DNA from: Nitrososphaera sp. UBA210
Lineage (GTDB): Archaea; Thermoproteota; Nitrososphaeria; Nitrososphaerales; Nitrososphaeraceae
Reading direction: 5' to 3'
Assembly (NCBI GenBank): GCA_002494895.1
Contig: DADA01000112.1
Span: 1-11,589, forward strand
Length of the DNA: 11,589 nucleotides
The notes under the pieces are model-generated. The model was not told where the DNA came from, searched no databases, and worked only from the letters and a program-made list of their open reading frames with translations. A program made the translations under genes and the position numbers. Positions 5,119-11,589 of this stretch are shown one piece after another. Position 1 is the stretch's first letter. The number at the start of each line of letters is the position of its first letter.

Positions 5119-5400
5119 CTAGCGCCTCTTCTTTCTGCTCTGCTGGATTATGCCGTTGATTTCTTCGTCTGACAGTGGGCCGTACTTCTTGACCTTCTGA
5201 TCCACTCTGCGGTAGAGGTCTTCCAGGTCCTTGATGACATTGGGTATTTCCATCTTTTTCATTATCACCGCGTCTTGGTAGCCGTATACGAGAAGCTTTG
5301 TTTTGGGCCCTATTCGCAGCTTTTCCCTTATGGCCTGCGGAATGACGACCTGGCCCTTCCCGCTTACTACCGTTACGTCAGCCTCTTCGTATTGGGTCAT
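5119..5400 (-). CDS. AbrB/MazE-type antitoxin of the PIN toxin (VapB-like)
   Basis: The protein has 93 residues. Residues about 8-52 are a swapped-hairpin AbrB DNA-binding domain with the clear signature SGKGQVVIPQAIREKLRIG and then TKLLVYGYQDAVIMKK. The C-terminal 40 residues (VIKDLEDLYRRVDQKVKKYG, then SDEEINGIIQQSRKKRR) are charged and helical, as expected for the part that wraps around and blocks a PIN toxin. It precedes the PIN gene by 16 bp, the normal antitoxin-first order. AbrB-type antitoxins usually repress their own promoter with the toxin as co-repressor. The tandem 8-bp repeats beside the TATA box upstream are good candidate sites. Start ATG 5400 has a short GGTGA ribosome-binding sequence just before it. 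Confidence 0.87.
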   Translation of the reverse strand: MTQYEEADVTVVSGKGQVVIPQAIREKLRIGPKTKLLVYGYQDAVIMKKMEIPNVIKDLEDLYRRVDQKVKKYGPLSDEEINGIIQQSRKKRR

Positions 5401-5418
5401 GGATTCACCATGTATATT

Positions 5419-5438
5419 CTTACTTTCTTACTTTATAT
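5419..5438 (-). promoter_or_regulatory. antitoxin promoter with tandem CTTACTTT repeats
   Basis: The + strand reads CTTACTTT twice without a gap (5419-5426 and 5427-5434), running into TATAT. On the - strand this gives ATATAAAG followed by two AAAGTAAG copies downstream of the TATA box, between it and the predicted transcript start near 5410. The promoter lies just after the stop of the Asp-box gene (5453), so the TA pair has its own promoter. Binding by the antitoxin is inferred. Confidence 0.5.
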
Positions 5439-5452
5439 CCTTGTTGGTCTGC

Positions 5453-6838
5453 TTAGCCAGCTACCTTAGGATAGATCGAACCCCCATTGTTGTTGCTCAG
5501 GTTCTTCTCCATCTGCCAAGTAGCGCCACTATCAGTACTTCTGCTAAAGTAAATTTCTCCATTGGCCATCTCGTCAGGCTGGATCCATGCGGCATAAACG
5601 TTGGATCCCGAAGCAAAGACATGGGCCACAGAAACATTGTTTGCAGCGTCGCCGACATTTGTTTTGGACTTCCAGGTAGCACCGCCGTCAACACTCCTTC
5701 GGACGAATAAGTCGCCCGTGGATTCAGTCCACGCTACGTATACCTTAGAACCTGCAACTTCTAATGAAGAGGGATATGAATCACCCGCAGAGTCGCTAAT
5801 ATTCACTTTGGTTTTCCACGTCGCTCCGTTATCCGTGCTTCTCCTGAGAATTATGTCATTGCTTCCGCCATCGAGTTTCCATGCAATGTACAGGTTGTTC
5901 CCTGAAGCCGCAATCAAGTGGTAAAGTGAAAACCCTCCATCGTTACTTATGTTCTGACTCGACTTCCATGTGGCGCCACCATCTGTACTTCTTCGCAGAA
6001 ATGTCTCACCGCCCTCTCGCCATACCACATACACATTTGAGCTGGCAACTGCGACTAGAGGCTCATATGAAGCAGGACTCCCTTTACTAATATTGAAAGT
6101 AGACTGCCAAGTTGCGCCGTGGTCTGGACTCTTTCTTAAGAATATGTCCAAATTGCCGGATCTATACCCTTGCCACACCACGTAGATGTTCGAACCGAAT
6201 AAGGTTACTTGGGGGTCGTACGAACCTGGAGTATCATTGCTAACATTAACGATTGGACCCCATGTCGTACCACCATCTCCGCTTCGCTTCAAAAGGATCT
6301 CGGAATTAAGAGTGGTATCAGCCCAGACGATCACCACATCCGTCCCCAGGGCTTCAATGACAGGATTAAAGGCGTCACCGGCATTTTTTTCGCTGATATT
6401 GACTACCGGCTTCCAGGTAGCACCGTTATCCCCACTCCGACGAAACAAGACGTCTGATACGTCGCCACTTGCATCATATTGATTCCAAATAACGAAAACG
6501 CTGGAAGCCGAGACCGCGAGCTGCACCTCAACCGAACCACCAGGATTATTGCTGAGATTAACTGTAGGCTTCCAAGTTGCGCCATTATCTGTACTTCGCC
6601 TAAAGAATATCTCAAAATTGCCAGGCGTTTCATCCGTCCACACAACAAACCGGTTAGATCCCGAAGCTGCAACGACTTCGCCGGATTCATCATTCGCAGA
6701 GTAGGCAGTTATATAATAAGCTGAACTTTCCTGCGCAGACACGGGGCCGCCAGCTAGAACAGGAATTGTCGTGAGCAGCAATAAGGTCGCTGAAATGCTA
6801 GTGTAGACCCTTGAATTCTTGAAATTCAGCTGGACCAT
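5453..6838 (-). CDS. secreted eight-repeat Asp-box (BNR/sialidase-like) beta-propeller protein
   Basis: The protein has 461 residues. Residues 1-35 are a Sec signal peptide: a polar start with Lys7 and Arg10, a hydrophobic core (ATLLLLTTIPVLAG) and a cleavage site after VSA35. The rest is eight repeats of about 50 residues, each with a strand of the type SNVYVVW, then FFRRS and an Asp box S-x-D-x-G-x-T-W. The Asp boxes begin at residues 82, 135, 186, 237, 284, 334, 382 and 434. This is the structure of sialidase-like propellers. Only the repeats are seen; the catalytic Arg triad and Tyr/Glu of true sialidases could not be recognised, so an enzyme activity should not be assumed. Such proteins are frequent in Nitrososphaera-type archaea and are probably extracellular binding or surface proteins. 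Confidence 0.85.
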   Translation of the reverse strand: MVQLNFKNSRVYTSISATLLLLTTIPVLAGGPVSAQESSAYYITAYSANDESGEVVAASGSNRFVVWTDETPGNFEIFFRRSTDNGATWKPTVNLSNNPGGSVEVQLAVSASSVFVIWNQYDASGDVSDVLFRRSGDNGATWKPVVNISEKNAGDAFNPVIEALGTDVVIVWADTTLNSEILLKRSGDGGTTWGPIVNVSNDTPGSYDPQVTLFGSNIYVVWQGYRSGNLDIFLRKSPDHGATWQSTFNISKGSPASYEPLVAVASSNVYVVWREGGETFLRRSTDGGATWKSSQNISNDGGFSLYHLIAASGNNLYIAWKLDGGSNDIILRRSTDNGATWKTKVNISDSAGDSYPSSLEVAGSKVYVAWTESTGDLFVRRSVDGGATWKSKTNVGDAANNVSVAHVFASGSNVYAAWIQPDEMANGEIYFSRSTDSGATWQMEKNLSNNNGGSIYPKVAG

Positions 6839-6857
6839 CCTGTCTGTAAGTCAAGTG

Positions 6858-6882
6858 AATAATTCAATTATTTATGTATAAT
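6858..6882 (-). promoter_or_regulatory. promoter region of the Asp-box protein gene with an AT palindrome
   Basis: The - strand holds TTATACATAAAT (TATA-like, about 6871-6882), 35-45 bp before the ATG at 6838. Next to it is the 15-bp palindrome AATAATT-C-AATTATT (6858-6872). The short leader ends GACAGG before ATG, a weak ribosome-binding site. Beyond this element, the divergent 255-bp region 6839-7093 shows only the TATA box at 7072-7077. Confidence 0.4.
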
Positions 6883-7071
6883 AGGAAGAATCCAGATCAT
6901 GTTACTCACTAGTTACCACACAGCTGTCTGTAGGTATGAGGTTTGAAAAACAGAAGACGCATGTTCCATCCCTTCACTGCTATCGACTCCTGTCAGATGG
7001 TCAGCGGCAAACTTGCTCGCGAATTTTCGATAAAGGTTCCGTGCGAATCTCGATGAATTGGCCAAAAAGCG

Positions 7072-7077
7072 TATATA
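7072..7077 (+). promoter_or_regulatory. TATA box for the 7094 gene
   Basis: TATATA in GCGTATATATTC is centred about 20-25 bp before the TTG at 7094. A leaderless or nearly leaderless mRNA is inferred, which supports the TTG start. Confidence 0.5.
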
Positions 7078-7093
7078 TTCTCCAGGACCATGA

Positions 7094-8707
7094 TTGCGCA
7101 TTCGGTTCAACATCATAGGAATAATATCGGCAGCTGTATCGACCGTGATAGCCATCGGTGTCGGCGTATACAGTTTTGGCGGCTTCCCGCAGCAGTTGGC
7201 CAATAATCTTCCTCTTCCAGATAACCCATTGACTTCTAATTTCCAAAACGATGACACGAACACAAGCCCCGATAGTCCAAACATCGATCCTACAACGGTA
7301 AGCAGATTGATGGTCGAAGAAGGCTTGGATCAAGACACGGCGTCTCTCATCGCGCAGATAGACACCCAGATCAAGTCCTATGACAACACCTACTTGAACT
7401 ATGAACAGACTCTTCCGGGACAGCAGGCATGGGACGCACAGATCACGGCAATTCCAGATCAAATTTACGTTCCTACTGAGGCAGAGCTCCAAGTGGCGGC
7501 TGCCACCGGCAGTGAAGTCTATGATGTAGAATATTCTTTTGAAGAGATCGGTGGAGTGGCACAGTTCACCCTTGGTTACTTTGTGCCGTATGAAGCGATG
7601 CCGGAAGAGTTGAAGGCGAGCATACAGTCATCCGATTCAGTGTCGTCGACTTCAGCGGCAGCCGGACTGCTGCCTGCCGCTGAGGCATCTGATGGCGCGT
7701 CGGGTGCAGTTTTTGAAACGGTGATCAAAGGCATTGTAAAGGAAGGCCTTGGAAAGGTCAGCGACAAATTTGGCCCCATCTTGGGTGCCTTGGGAAATGC
7801 GATAGACCTGGCTAAAATTAGAGATTCGAGGTCGTATTTCTCAGAGCTGGACTCGCTAGAAGATTGCGCAAATAACCCCACAAATCCGCTTACCAAGAAG
7901 ACATTTGCAGAGAACCCAGAGGAGAAGCAAAAGACCCTTGACGCCTTAAGAGAAGCGAGGTCGGAAGTCACCGAGATAACAGCGGTAAGGGGGCTCAACC
8001 TGGCCGCAAAGACTGGTGCAAAGTTCACAGGAGCCAATGCCGCAGGCAAGATATTCCTTGACTCTGTCGCCAAGTGGAACGACAAAACTCTGGAGCAAGT
8101 AAGCGAAGGCTGGGTGGAGGATGCAAGAAAAGCAGTGGTCAAATGTGACCCGCCTGAGCCGCCTGCGATCCTGTTGAATGGGACCATTCAATATACAGCT
8201 TCAAACAGCCAGGCATCATCTGATGATAACTGCAACTCGTATCAAGCGTGCTGGGAACATAAGGAGCAGCACTCGGGCAGCGGCAGCTTCTTCGTGAAAG
8301 TCGTGCCCAACTTGATCAGCGGCAATGGGACTGGAAGTTACGAGCACACGCGAACCAGGGTCATAACGGGGACGCCAGAACATCCTCTAACTGAGTATAA
8401 TGGAGAATACAATTATGTTAGGAGTGGCGATGTCGAGATAATTGTTGGAGGGAATCTGGTTGGCAGTACGTTATATGTCAATGGAGCAGGTAATATGATC
8501 GAGGAAGGTAGTTCAACGACTTACGTCGTCCAACCTGGTGATTCGAAAGTAACACCTGTTACCGAGACAAGGAGTATTGACGCTACGGGCGGATTTGTTT
8601 GCAATTTCAAGGATGTGGACTTTGTCAACGGAGGCAAGTACAAACAAGACGTCATATGGGGCGGCACCGTTGTCGGCTCATGCGAGATAGAATTGTTTCC
8701 AGGATAG
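7094..8707 (+). CDS. large N-terminally anchored extracellular protein of unknown function
   Basis: The protein has 537 residues. The start is TTG 7094: an in-frame TGA lies immediately before it, and the next start would cut the membrane segment in half. After MRIRFN, residues 6-30 are one hydrophobic segment, either a membrane anchor or an uncleaved signal. A Pro/Asn/Asp-rich linker (31-66) follows. Residues 67-180 are alpha/beta-like; 181-205 are a Ser/Ala-rich linker; 206-350 are mostly helical, with glycine-rich amphipathic stretches (KGIVKEGLGKVSDKFG, GLNLAAKTGAKFTGANAAG). Residues 355-537 look like a beta-rich domain. All six Cys (258, 351, 380, 386, 503, 530) lie after residue 250, and four are in the beta domain, consistent with disulfides outside the cell. 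No family is recognised. It is divergent from the secreted Asp-box gene, so the two may serve related surface roles. Confidence 0.75.
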   Translation: MRIRFNIIGIISAAVSTVIAIGVGVYSFGGFPQQLANNLPLPDNPLTSNFQNDDTNTSPDSPNIDPTTVSRLMVEEGLDQDTASLIAQIDTQIKSYDNTYLNYEQTLPGQQAWDAQITAIPDQIYVPTEAELQVAAATGSEVYDVEYSFEEIGGVAQFTLGYFVPYEAMPEELKASIQSSDSVSSTSAAAGLLPAAEASDGASGAVFETVIKGIVKEGLGKVSDKFGPILGALGNAIDLAKIRDSRSYFSELDSLEDCANNPTNPLTKKTFAENPEEKQKTLDALREARSEVTEITAVRGLNLAAKTGAKFTGANAAGKIFLDSVAKWNDKTLEQVSEGWVEDARKAVVKCDPPEPPAILLNGTIQYTASNSQASSDDNCNSYQACWEHKEQHSGSGSFFVKVVPNLISGNGTGSYEHTRTRVITGTPEHPLTEYNGEYNYVRSGDVEIIVGGNLVGSTLYVNGAGNMIEEGSSTTYVVQPGDSKVTPVTETRSIDATGGFVCNFKDVDFVNGGKYKQDVIWGGTVVGSCEIELFPG

Positions 8708-8741
8708 AGTGGGATTCCCTTTCTGCTCCTTGCAAATACAA

Positions 8742-9055
8742 TCAGCCAAAACGCGCGTAGGCCTGTGCCGCCGCTGCCTGTGCCCTGATCTGTGACTTTA
8801 GCTGGATGACTTCAATTGCCAGTTCCTCCAGGACGCTGGCCGGCAAATCGTCTTTGTGGAGCAACTCTTTCTTTCTGTCGATTTTTCATGCAAGTCGACA
8901 TTCGCTTTGTGGCCGGGGCAGATCAGGTGAAGCTTTGGATAGCCCATCCATCTGCCTATTCCCCAATAGTCCGACTCGCAGCCGCATACCCCACAGGCTA
9001 CGGGATCCCCATCGTGAAAGGAAATCCAACAGTTAGGAACTAAAGCGAAGTACAT
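8742..9055 (-). pseudogene. zinc-knuckle protein split by a single-base frameshift
   Basis: From ATG 9055 the frame reads 57 or so residues with two zinc knuckles, Cys21-x2-Cys24 (DPVACGVCGC) and Cys46-x2-His49 (LICPGHK), then NVDLHEK. In the annotated frame it goes on with an unlikely Ser/Cys/Arg-rich tail to a stop at 8798. If one A is added to the A5 run at 8882-8886, the reading becomes HEKIDRKKELLHKDDLPASV and then a clean charged helix (LEELAIEVIQLKSQI) and an Ala-rich end, stopping at TGA 8742. That gives about 104 residues and a far more protein-like sequence. The span is one base short of a whole number of codons, as expected. A sequencing error, a real mutation or -1 slippage on AAAAA are all possible. 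The role is unknown; a nucleic-acid or protein-binding zinc protein is inferred. Confidence 0.6.
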
Positions 9056-9129
9056 GAGGGCGGAATTTCTAGATGAACTGGCTGAAAGTTGTGAAACTCA
9101 TGAGGCAATTATCTCAATTTGAACCGAAC

Positions 9130-9396
9130 CTAGCCTTTGGGAAAGACTGCGAGGCTCTTGAGCGATGAGTATAGTGAAAGGTACCTCAAGCCCTTATCCG
9201 TAGTTACGTAGGCCACGTGCCTCTTGTCCTGGTCAGCAAGCTCGAGCAAGAGCTCTTCCTCGATAAGGACAACGAGATATTTCCTCAACTGCTCGCTTGT
9301 GAGGTTTGCCAGGCTAAGGAGCCTTGTCTTTGATATCCCCCCATTAGCAGGGTCAAGAATACCCGCTACGATGTCGGGTCTGCTACGGTTCTTCAC
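9130..9396 (-). CDS. small archaeal winged-helix transcription regulator
   Basis: The protein has 88 residues and is almost entirely one winged-helix domain. It starts with the typical RSRPDIVAGILDPA, then a helix-turn-helix (GISKTRLLSLANLTSEQLRKYLVVLIEEELL) and a wing ending HVAYVTTDKGLRYLSLY, in which T-T-x-K-G-L is the usual signature of this thaumarchaeal family (HTH_45 type). Start GTG 9396 is chosen because a TATA box lies about 25 bp upstream and no ATG is available, so the mRNA is probably leaderless. It stands alone between the zinc-knuckle gene and the two-component pair. The target genes are not evident. Confidence 0.85.
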   Translation of the reverse strand: MKNRSRPDIVAGILDPANGGISKTRLLSLANLTSEQLRKYLVVLIEEELLLELADQDKRHVAYVTTDKGLRYLSLYSSLKSLAVFPKG

Positions 9397-9416
9397 AGGT
9401 GGAAAGGGCGCCTGAT

Positions 9417-9426
9417 GCTATAAATC
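9417..9426 (-). promoter_or_regulatory. TATA box for the 9396 gene
   Basis: GATTTATAGC on the - strand is centred about 25 bp before the GTG at 9396, which supports a leaderless transcript. The rest of 9427-9599 holds no gene I can support. Confidence 0.55.
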
Positions 9427-9599
9427 GTAATCGAAGCAAGTTCGCAGACAAGCTGATGCAAATAATTTGATGAGGGAGCCTAATTCAAGGATAAACGTAT
9501 TTTCATTGTCTGGCTTGCTGCCTTATCTTCTGCAACAAGAGGCTAGCAAAAGGTCCCCACTTTCAGTCCTTGATAAAGGTCAGAATGATGAGAGCTCCC

Positions 9600-9989
9600 T
9601 TACGCGATATGACTCACTGCCAGATTCACTTGTTGTGTCAATTCCTGAATGGTAAACGGCTTTTTAATAACGCAATCTATCTCCAGACTTGGAAATACTT
9701 TTCTGAATTCCTTATAATATACTTCAAAGGCGGTAATAAAGCATGCTTTGACCTTACTGTCTATCTTTCTTATTTCTCTGTACAGTTCAAAACCATTCAT
9801 CTTTGGCATCTTGATATCAAGAAGTACAAGGTCATACAAGTCAGGTTTGAAATGCGATAACGCTTCCACAGGGTCAGTAAATGCATCAACTTTGAATCCA
9901 TTTTTGACCAGACCCCGTTCTATTAGCGAGACAATATCTGCTTCATCGTCTACAACGAATATGTGCTTTATAATACAAGCACGCCTCAT
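9600..9989 (-). CDS. CheY-like single-domain response regulator
   Basis: The 129 residues are one receiver domain. The acidic pocket is Asp14-Asp15 (IFVVDDEADI), the phospho-acceptor is Asp58 in LVLLDIKMPKMNG, the switch Thr is Thr86 (CFITAFE) and the conserved Lys is Lys110 (VIKKPFT). No output domain follows, so it must act by binding another protein. The segment YYKEFRKVFPSLEIDCVIKKP is a form often seen in thaumarchaeal CheY-like proteins. It begins 29 bp after the stop of the histidine kinase gene on the same strand and is very probably phosphorylated by it. No archaellum or chemotaxis genes are in view, so the downstream partner is unknown. Confidence 0.92.
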   Translation of the reverse strand: MRRACIIKHIFVVDDEADIVSLIERGLVKNGFKVDAFTDPVEALSHFKPDLYDLVLLDIKMPKMNGFELYREIRKIDSKVKACFITAFEVYYKEFRKVFPSLEIDCVIKKPFTIQELTQQVNLAVSHIA

Positions 9990-10018
9990 TATTCATTGGT
10001 GCATTAAGCCTTTTATTA

Positions 10019-11589
10019 CTATACATCTTGCAGCTCTTCGCCTTCCATAATTTGCCCCGAAGTCAATGGGAGACTGAATGAAAATGTCGCACCTTTACCA
10101 TCTTTGTTATTTTCACCCCATACCCTGCCGCCATGAGCTTCGATTATAGCTTTAGAGATAAAGAGTCCCAAACCAGTACCAGAGCCACCAGGATACTCTG
10201 ATGTTGTAGCGAATTTTGTGAATAGTCTCGGTAGAATTTCAGGGGATATTCCTATACCTGAATCCTTGACGACAACTATCATTTCATTGTTAGGTTTATG
10301 ATTGCTCTTTTCTATCGCAATTGTAATGGTTCCTAGACTGGTAAATTTGACAGCGTTTCTCAGCAAATTGGAAAGCACTTGAAATACCCTGGCTCTATCA
10401 GCTTCTACAAATATTGTTTCTATCGGTTCAAACACTAGTCGCACTTCATGCTTAGAAGTCTGGGCTTTGATATCTCTTAAAGCATTCTTTATCTCTTCAT
10501 TAATGTCAAATCGCTCTTTATTTAGCTTTAGCGACTGACTTTCAATTCTTGTAACATCCAAGATATCTTCAGTTAACCGGTTCAGCCTTCCAGCATTACG
10601 TACGATTATCTCAAAATCTTCCTTCGTTAGGCTAACTTTACCGTTTCCGTTGTCAATAGGTTCTACTAGACTTGTCAACATTACAATAGGCGTTATTGGA
10701 GTCTTTAGCTCGTGAGCTGCAATGTTGATAAACTCTTTTTGCAACCTATCATTGGTTTCCAGCTGTTCGTTGGCGGCAGCGAGTTGAGCATTGGACACTA
10801 CCAATCTGTTCTGCGCCTTCATTAAAGAGTCGAGCATTTCTTTTTCATCCCATAGAGCATAGAAAAGTGAATAAAAGTTGTTTACAAGTGATTTATTATT
10901 AGAATATATCGCAAGAGCATCAATGCCCTCTTCGCTTATTGCAAGTACTCTGCTGTTATCGACAATGACTATGCTTCCCTTAATTGCTCCACCTACATTT
11001 CCTACAATTGCGTATTTTCTAATTTCCGAGAGCAAATCTACATTCCTATTATCACATTTGTTATTTTCGACATTAGGTTCATCAGGACAGAGCATTAATA
11101 CACTTGCTCCATGGCTCTTGGCCTGTTCTATTTTGTCTACAAGACCGATCCTGTCAAGATGTTCCAAATACCTAATAGAACTTAATGCAACGAGTACCTC
11201 CATTCTACCATGTTTAATCTCTGATACGAACAAAAGTTCAGCAGCCTCACGGTTTTGAATAACGTCCATGATCTCTGTATCGACTCCATCCTCAATTTCT
11301 TTGATTCTCCGGTGAGCTCGTAGTGCCTTATTCCAAAGGGTATCAAAGAAGTATTGCTGCTGTTCTACTATACCTTCCAAGTCACTATGAATAATTTGAT
11401 TTGAAGTTTTTGTTGCTCTATCTCTTAGATTATCGGTAGCGAGGAATTCTTTATCGGTAACTGCTATGCAGCCCCTAATCCCAGTCAAATGTCTGAGCTC
11501 CACAACTTTTAGGAGCTTTTTGCAATAACTGATATTATCTTTTCTGATGTCGACGATATATCTTATTTTGACGCCTCTGCTTCTAGCAT
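10019..11589 (-). CDS. soluble sensor histidine kinase (N-terminus outside window)
   Basis: At least 522 codons are visible. The GTG at 11503 is not the real start: the frame stays open to the right edge and the extra residues (GVKIRYIVDIRKDNISYCKK) look like conserved protein. Numbered from GTG 11503, a sensor region (1-215) has HLTGIRGCIAV, EQQQYFFDTLWNKA and a second alpha/beta part (MEVLVALSSIRYLE to NSRVLAISEEG). A coiled coil (220-255) leads to the HisKA domain with phospho-acceptor His264 (INIAAHELKTPITPI). The HATPase domain has Asn383 (LLRNAVKF), the G1 box DSGIGIS (414-420) and GTGLGL (442-447). No membrane segment is seen, so it senses a cytoplasmic signal or binds another sensor. 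It is the first gene of a pair with the CheY-like protein. Confidence 0.93.
   Translation of the reverse strand, partial: ARSRGVKIRYIVDIRKDNISYCKKLLKVVELRHLTGIRGCIAVTDKEFLATDNLRDRATKTSNQIIHSDLEGIVEQQQYFFDTLWNKALRAHRRIKEIEDGVDTEIMDVIQNREAAELLFVSEIKHGRMEVLVALSSIRYLEHLDRIGLVDKIEQAKSHGASVLMLCPDEPNVENNKCDNRNVDLLSEIRKYAIVGNVGGAIKGSIVIVDNSRVLAISEEGIDALAIYSNNKSLVNNFYSLFYALWDEKEMLDSLMKAQNRLVVSNAQLAAANEQLETNDRLQKEFINIAAHELKTPITPIVMLTSLVEPIDNGNGKVSLTKEDFEIIVRNAGRLNRLTEDILDVTRIESQSLKLNKERFDINEEIKNALRDIKAQTSKHEVRLVFEPIETIFVEADRARVFQVLSNLLRNAVKFTSLGTITIAIEKSNHKPNNEMIVVVKDSGIGISPEILPRLFTKFATTSEYPGGSGTGLGLFISKAIIEAHGGRVWGENNKDGKGATFSFSLPLTSGQIMEGEELQDV

Noticed and set aside
5601..6724. Several + strand frames opposite the Asp-box protein
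   Set aside because: They repeat the same short pattern (such as HVAPLSVLL) because they are the antisense of the eight Asp-box repeats.
5453..6838. True sialidase activity for the Asp-box protein
   Set aside because: Asp boxes are structural. The Arg triad and catalytic Tyr/Glu could not be identified, so only the fold is claimed.
7001..7492. - strand frame of 163 codons near the divergent promoter
   Set aside because: It is rich in Cys, Arg and Trp with no domain pattern, and lies opposite the TATA box and N-terminus of the better supported 537-residue gene.
7576..8187. - strand frame of 203 codons inside the 537-residue gene
   Set aside because: It is Ser/Ala/Phe-rich, as expected for the antisense of a Glu/Lys/Ala-rich helical region, and has no promoter or ribosome-binding site.
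8806..9043. + strand frames over the zinc-knuckle gene
   Set aside because: The - strand carries the paired Cys-x2-Cys and Cys-x2-His knuckles and a convincing continuation in the shifted frame; the + strand frames have no motif.
9054..9122. Short + strand frame of 22 codons starting MRAEFLDEL
   Set aside because: It reads as a plausible amphipathic helix but is very short, with no ribosome-binding site or TATA box, so chance is the better explanation.
9467..9655. + strand frame of 62 codons between the winged-helix gene and the response regulator
   Set aside because: Its end is antisense to the receiver domain's C-terminus, and it has a TTG start without a promoter or recognisable fold.
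10878..11258. + strand frame of 126 codons opposite the histidine kinase
   Set aside because: It is Ser/Leu-rich antisense of the sensor region, while the kinase frame carries clear domains on both sides.

Overview
The window looks like chromosomal DNA of a mesophilic archaeon, most likely an ammonia-oxidising thaumarchaeon of the Nitrososphaera/Nitrosocosmicus type. The evidence is indirect. Several genes have an A/T-rich TATA element centred about 25 bp before a GTG, TTG or ATG start, as in leaderless archaeal mRNAs. The histidine kinase/CheY pair, the secreted Asp-box repeat protein and the small winged-helix proteins match the style of that group. No rRNA, tRNA, CRISPR array or insertion sequence was seen. 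The largest gap between genes is about 255 bp.

Left third (1-3627): an incomplete reading frame with a C-terminal membrane segment ends at 232 on a perfect hairpin. Two gene pairs of similar logic then face each other tail to tail. One is on the + strand: a winged-helix/NTase-like regulator (289-957) and a nucleotidyltransferase-fold protein (1100-1705). The other is on the - strand: a 358-residue winged-helix protein with a decayed NTase-like core (2066-3142), overlapping a DUF6036-like nucleotidyltransferase (1531-2076). The + strand NTase looks damaged: its last third is only the antisense of the opposing NTase gene. Divergent from the second pair is an orphan RelE/ParE-like toxin candidate (3295-3627). 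The shared intergenic region holds two different repeat families, probably operators.

Middle (3631-5400): a small winged-helix protein with a palindromic promoter, a two-gene operon of small unknown proteins (4078-4462), and an AbrB/MazE-type antitoxin with a PIN-domain toxin (4626-5400, VapBC-like). With the left third this makes a toxin-antitoxin-rich accessory stretch.

Right half (5453-11589): a secreted eight-repeat Asp-box (BNR/sialidase-like) protein is divergent from a 537-residue membrane-anchored extracellular protein of unknown function. A zinc-knuckle protein follows, split by a single-base frameshift in a homopolymer (8742-9055), then an 88-residue winged-helix protein. Last comes a two-component pair: a soluble histidine kinase whose N-terminus lies beyond the right edge, and a CheY-like response regulator 29 bp downstream of it.
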